Assembly (NCBI GenBank): GCA_018806915.1
Contig: JAGKQI010000031.1
Location: 1,302,001 to 1,366,000, forward strand
Origin: Phytophthora colocasiae
Taxonomy: Eukaryota > Oomycota > Peronosporomycetes > Peronosporales > Peronosporaceae
Length of the DNA stretch: 64,000 nucleotides
Reading direction: 5' to 3'
Positions 60,801 through 64,000 of this stretch are shown here, piece after piece. The notes under the pieces were generated by a model. It was not told the origin of the DNA. It saw only the letters and a list, made by a program, of their open reading frames with translations, and did not search any database. Numbering within the stretch: position 1 is the first letter of the stretch; every line of letters begins with the position of its first letter. Made by a program: the position numbers and the translations under genes.

Positions 60801-61886
60801 TTCACAAAGCTGGATTCGTTCAATGTGCAGCTGATACTTGCCTTTTCGTGAAGCTTTCAGGACATGCTCCAGTATTTGTTGTCCTGTACGTTGACGATCT
60901 GCTCATTGGATGTAAATACGAGGAGGACGCGGAGGCTATTCGTCGAGAACTTGCTGAACATTTCACTGTGAAGTCTCTCGGAGACGTACGTTACGTGTTG
61001 GGCATGGAGGTCAGGTATGACAAGGAGAAGGGGGAGCTTTGGCTGGGCCAAAAGCAATTTATTGACCGGATGTTGGAGAAGTTTCGTCAAGTAGACGCGT
61101 ATCCTGTGCGTAACCCAACCGTACTCGGTCAAGATCTGCACGTTCAAGACGGATCCATTGTTACCGGGATGAAGCCATTCCGAGAGTTAATTGGCTCACT
61201 ATTGTATGTAGCTAACGCTACACGTCCGGACATTTGCGTTGGAGTTGGAGCATTGTCGCGCTACCTGGAAAATCCGCGAGAGAAGCATTGGCAGGCTGGA
61301 ATCCGCATCCTTCGGTACCTCAAAGGCACATCCAGCACAGGAATTAAATTTAAGCGACCGAAGTCCAGTTCATGCGGTGTTGCCGCATTTTGTGATGCAA
61401 ATTGGGGTGGAGATATCGCTACACGCCGATCAACTTCAGGTATTATTATTCAAATAGCTGGAGCACCTGTGATCTACAAGAGCAAGCTACAGCAGACAGT
61501 GGCACTATCATCGGCAGAAGCAGAATATATGTCGATGGCACTCGCAGTGCAAGAGGTAGTGTGGCTTCGCCACTTGCTGGAGGAGATGGGATTAAAGGCG
61601 GCTGGAGCTACACCTGTCTACGTGGATAACAAGTCGGCGATTAGTATCGCGACGAATCACGGGTACACACCACGAGCAAAGCACATCGATTTACGTGCTC
61701 ACTTTGTGCGAGACCATGTGACGAAGCAAACGATTGACGTGATTCACGTACCATCAGCGCGACAGTTGGCGGACTTCATGACAAAGCCTTTGCCTACTTC
61801 GCAGCTTGCGTTGCTACTTCAATTGAGTGGAATTGGTGAACCAGAAGCAAGTTGAAAGCTGCAGGGAGCATCAACTTGAGGGGGAG

Positions 61887-62121
61887 TGTTAAGGTTGTAC
61901 ACATCTGCCGTATCACGTCGCAGATTGTGTACTATACACAAAGGCAACTTGTACATGACAAGTGCAGTGTCGAATCTTCGCGAACGAATGATCAAGTTTA
62001 TCAGGGTTCTAGATGCTAGAAGTTCGAACCAGGCAATGAAGTAGTGTACAGTGATATAGCTCACTTTCCATTTTACCATCGCAATAACAAGTTGAGATTG
62101 ATATCGACATACATTGTTTAA
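61887..62121 (+). repeat. Copia-4 3' LTR
   Basis: Partner of 55644-55878, followed by the AGTAG duplication and cyclase-4 sequence. Confidence 0.92.
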
Positions 62122-62850
62122 AGTAGCCTCATACTGCAACGAAAACAGAGCGTATGCAAACATGATCCACTTAAGTCTTTGGTAGACTGGAGACGCCTCG
62201 AATTGGCCGTTGATGGACTCGACATCTCGCCCTTTGCACTTGAGCAGGAACAACACCACCCCCATGTACACGAGCGTGACGATCTGCATGACGTAGATGC
62301 ACAGCGCTAATCGATACGCGTATCTGGAATAACCTCCTTCTAGAATGCTTAAAACGACTTCCGCGATCAGAAAACACGCGATCAATCCATGACCCACGAT
62401 AATGTACATCCGAATTTTGGCCTTCTCTTTCGCTGTTCCTCGGTCCATCGACTTGGCTGCAATCTTCGACAACTCGTAGATAAGTGGAAGCACCCAAAAG
62501 GCCACTGCGAAGTGCATCACGTCACAAAAGCACAGAATTACAGTCGGGAATAGTCTTCGAGCTGCTTCAAGGTCTGTTGTAGCGTAAATTCCGAGCTGAT
62601 CCAGTTGTTTGCTCGTGTACGGGACGGCATTGTTACCGTCGATGAACTCTTTGATTGGTAGCATAACAACCCACAGATAATAACTGGCACGTGCGAGAGT
62701 GTAAAGCCAAAGGTAGACAAAAAACGTGAGGAAGAGCCATCGTACACTGGAAACCCGAAAATCCCAGTCCCGGTACAATTTCCACGCAATGAGCATCGCT
62801 GAAATGTTGGAGAGAAGCACGGAGGTTAAACCCATGAAGGCCCATATCAT

Positions 62851-63257
62851 CACCATCACCTACAGATAAATAAACGAGAGCGTAGGTTTTTTTTTTTCAG
62901 TACCCGCGCACGAGCATGCGCAGGTTTCGTGTGTGTGTGTGTGTGTTTTATTATATGAAGAATACCATTAGAGCTTTATGCCGTGCAAACTGGACAAGAT
63001 GAACGGGTTTGGGGCCAACTCCATCTGGTGAACTGTATTGGTCTCAACTATTGGACTTTGACTGCTTTCAATAGCGGCTGGGTAGCCGACAGCAAATGAA
63101 AAAGAACCCTCTACCAGTTGCAAATTCATTCTGGTGCGGTGCTGCAAGGTCAACATAGAAATGAAAGGGTTAAATACATTTAATCCAGTGCATGTTGATC
63201 AAGAAAATATACGTCACTCTTTCATTTGAGTGCCATTTAATTTCTCCCCTGATTATC
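62851..63257. other. Intergenic DNA right of cyclase-4
   Basis: It holds the cyclase-4 promoter side, poly-T and GT dinucleotide runs (62886-62946), and a 62-codon minus-strand frame (62968-63156). That frame begins just after a TTTCATTTCT initiator-like motif and could be a small gene, but no family is recognised. Confidence 0.4.
62968..63156 (-). CDS. Possible small protein, 62 residues
   Basis: ATG-started frame preceded closely by CCTTTCATTTCT, which fits an oomycete initiator. The middle reads GSFSFAVGYPAAIESSQ. No family is recognised; it may be chance. Confidence 0.25.
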   Translation of the reverse strand: MLTLQHRTRMNLQLVEGSFSFAVGYPAAIESSQSPIVETNTVHQMELAPNPFILSSLHGIKL

Positions 63258-64000
63258 ATGCTCGGTTTCCAGTATGTTGTGGCTAAGTCGCGTGAGCTGT
63301 CCTCTGTGGTGGAGCGAGAGCTTGTTGCCGCGAGTAACCGTTCGGTTCCCTTCGGATCTGTGTCAGCTACTTCCTCTGTCGAAACGGCGGCTCAAAACGC
63401 CGTCCCTGACGCTGCAGAAGCCCATGAAGCCTCTTCTATATCAGGTCGTAATGAAGGACAAGAATTTCTTCGTGTTCAGCAAAAATTACAAGATCAACCG
63501 AACGCAAACCATCAGAAACTAATGACCAGGTAAATTATCTTGTTATATTTTCAACTTGCAGGGAAAAATACCTAGTCGTTAACGAGATACTGAATTTTTA
63601 CTTATGTGTCTAAATTATCACTGCAGTGGTAAGGAACTTGACTCTGCACTCGCTCGAGCTCGATCTACACTACAAGCCCAAGCAGCCAGTGAGCAATTCT
63701 TAGCTCAGAACTTCCATTTAGTGTCCAGAGTCCGTCAACAGCTCGCTGGAGTCCGATCTCTAGTGTTGAAACTGGCCGAAGAAGCTGACGAAGTGGAAAA
63801 CCTCTTGGTGCGTCGCTGTGAGGAGGATGCAGCCAGGCAGAACGCCGAGTTTGCAGCCAAACAGCAGCAGGAGCTGGAGAAGTTCGAGGCTCGGATTGCT
63901 AAGGAGTCTGAAGGCCGCAAGCGCGAGCTCCTTGAGATGAGACGCCAAAAGCTGGCCAGCGCCTTCTTCAACGACCTGAGGACGTACCAGACGCTGGTGG
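63258..64000 (+). CDS. Spliced coiled-coil protein, 5' part only
   Basis: Exon 1 (63258-63529) starts MLGFQYVVAKSREL; the frame is also open upstream to 63192. A 97-bp GT-AG intron (63530-63626, phase 2) leads to exon 2, which runs off the window. Exon 2 is strongly helical: ELDSALARARSTLQAQAASE, then LVLKLAEEADEVENLLVRRC, then a Glu/Lys/Arg-rich coiled coil (QQQELEKFEARIAKE) and ASAFFNDLRTYQTLV at the edge. The composition suggests a scaffold or vesicle-coat-associated protein. A dysbindin-like identity is possible but unproven. Confidence 0.7.
63530..63626 (+). other. Intron in the coiled-coil gene
   Basis: A 97-bp GTAAAT to CTGCAG intron. Joining restores Thr-Ser-Gly-Lys-Glu-Leu in frame, while retention gives an immediate stop. 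Confidence 0.75.

Larger units (their letters stand above)
55883..61855 (+). pseudogene. Copia-4 Gag-Pol, split by a Tc1 element and two frameshifts
   Basis: Gag starts MSPKTLGPND and has the UBN2/retrotran-gag fold, interrupted after FEDLC at 56270 and resuming at 57883 (RLTGVGETVTDDEK) in frame. A zinc knuckle (CFECNEFGHKRADC), protease (WLLDSGASSHMS) and pre-integrase region follow. The frame shifts near 58937 and again near 60560. Integrase (HSDVMGPM, LRSDNGTEYIN, NGLAERMNRT), reverse transcriptase (YVDDLLIG) and RNase H (SSAEAEYMSMA) are otherwise complete, to a stop at 61853-61855. It belongs to a different Copia lineage from Copia-1 and -3. Confidence 0.9.
55644..62121 (+). mobile_element. 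Copia retrotransposon in cyclase-4 (Copia-4)
   Basis: The element is 6478 bp including a nested Tc1 element, with apparently identical 235-bp LTRs (55644-55878 and 61887-62121). The duplication is AGTAG (55639-55643 and 62122-62126). A polypurine tract (TTGAGGGGGAG) ends at 61886. The LTR begins TGTTAAGG but ends GTTTAA, not the usual CA. The primer-binding site GGTTATGAGCCCAA begins at 55879. Confidence 0.94.
54607..62850 (-). pseudogene. Cyclase-4 gene split by Copia-4
   Basis: The coding parts are 62122-62850 (N-terminus) and 54607-55643 (C-terminus). The first starts MIWAFMGLTSV and covers the first membrane segments to SLQYEAT. The second resumes SLFTYVYTPRDEA and holds the last membrane segment and the cyclase domain (VFVVTDIESSSALWG, EITTAGDSFQLAF). 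With Copia-4 and one AGTAG copy removed the frame is continuous and intronless. The Asn and Arg positions are again non-canonical (GASEVIASEVSD). It lacks the YTRTSSM ending of the other three and ends RQDSFSRS. It is about 590 residues before disruption. Confidence 0.9.

Overview
This is a eukaryotic, oomycete-like window, most resembling Phytophthora and its relatives (Peronosporales). The reasons are short GT-AG introns (67-97 bp), oomycete-type initiator motifs of the form TCATTYC just upstream of secreted-enzyme genes, tandem families of secreted GH17 beta-glucanases, and a heavy load of Copia, Gypsy, hAT and Tc1/mariner elements. No organism name is given, so this is inference.

Layout. 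1-6620: an intact Copia element (247-6296, minus strand, 5-bp target duplication ACCCT) sits beside what may be the LTR of another element. 6585-13462: a long ankyrin-repeat gene, now a pseudogene, shifted by an 8-bp palindromic insertion near 7000 and split by a second Copia (8884-13282, duplication GTGAA). 13491-18097: a Gypsy element just past the ankyrin stop codon. 18098-19936: intergenic DNA with traces of decayed coding sequence on the minus strand. 19937-36100: four GH17 endo-beta-1,3-glucanase genes (A and B intact on plus, C on plus but split by a chromodomain Gypsy at 28365-33808, D intact on minus). Between A and B lies a tandem P-E-P-E-P array. Between B and C lie a hAT remnant with a perfect 8-bp duplication and a Tc1/mariner deletion derivative. 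36615-43607: three tandem minus-strand genes for proteins with about seven membrane spans and a class III nucleotidyl-cyclase domain. 43608-53261: gene-poor DNA with a frameshifted Copia (46437-51894) inside a possible MITE. 53262-54404: a low-complexity orphan gene. 54607-62850: a fourth cyclase paralogue, split by a Copia (55644-62121), itself split by an intact Tc1 element (56271-57880), giving three nested layers. 63258-64000: start of a spliced coiled-coil gene that runs off the window.

How it fits together. The host genes are two tandem families, secreted GH17 glucanases (cell-wall glucan remodelling or attack on plant glucans) and membrane cyclase-like proteins, plus an ankyrin-repeat protein. 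In each of these three sets exactly one member has been broken by an LTR element whose two LTRs are identical or nearly so, so the insertions look recent and the pre-insertion genes can be read through the target-site duplications.

The most interesting signals are these. (1) All four Copia elements have primer-binding sites that match the anticodon arm of a tRNA rather than its 3' end. In three of them the gag ATG is itself the complement of the CAU anticodon of initiator tRNA. (2) The intact Copia Gag-Pol carries RNA polymerase II CTD-like heptads. (3) The cyclase family combines about seven membrane spans with a catalytic fold that keeps both metal aspartates but lacks the canonical transition-state Asn and Arg. 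Frameshifts in the Copia and Gypsy ORFs could be real decay or indel errors in the assembly.
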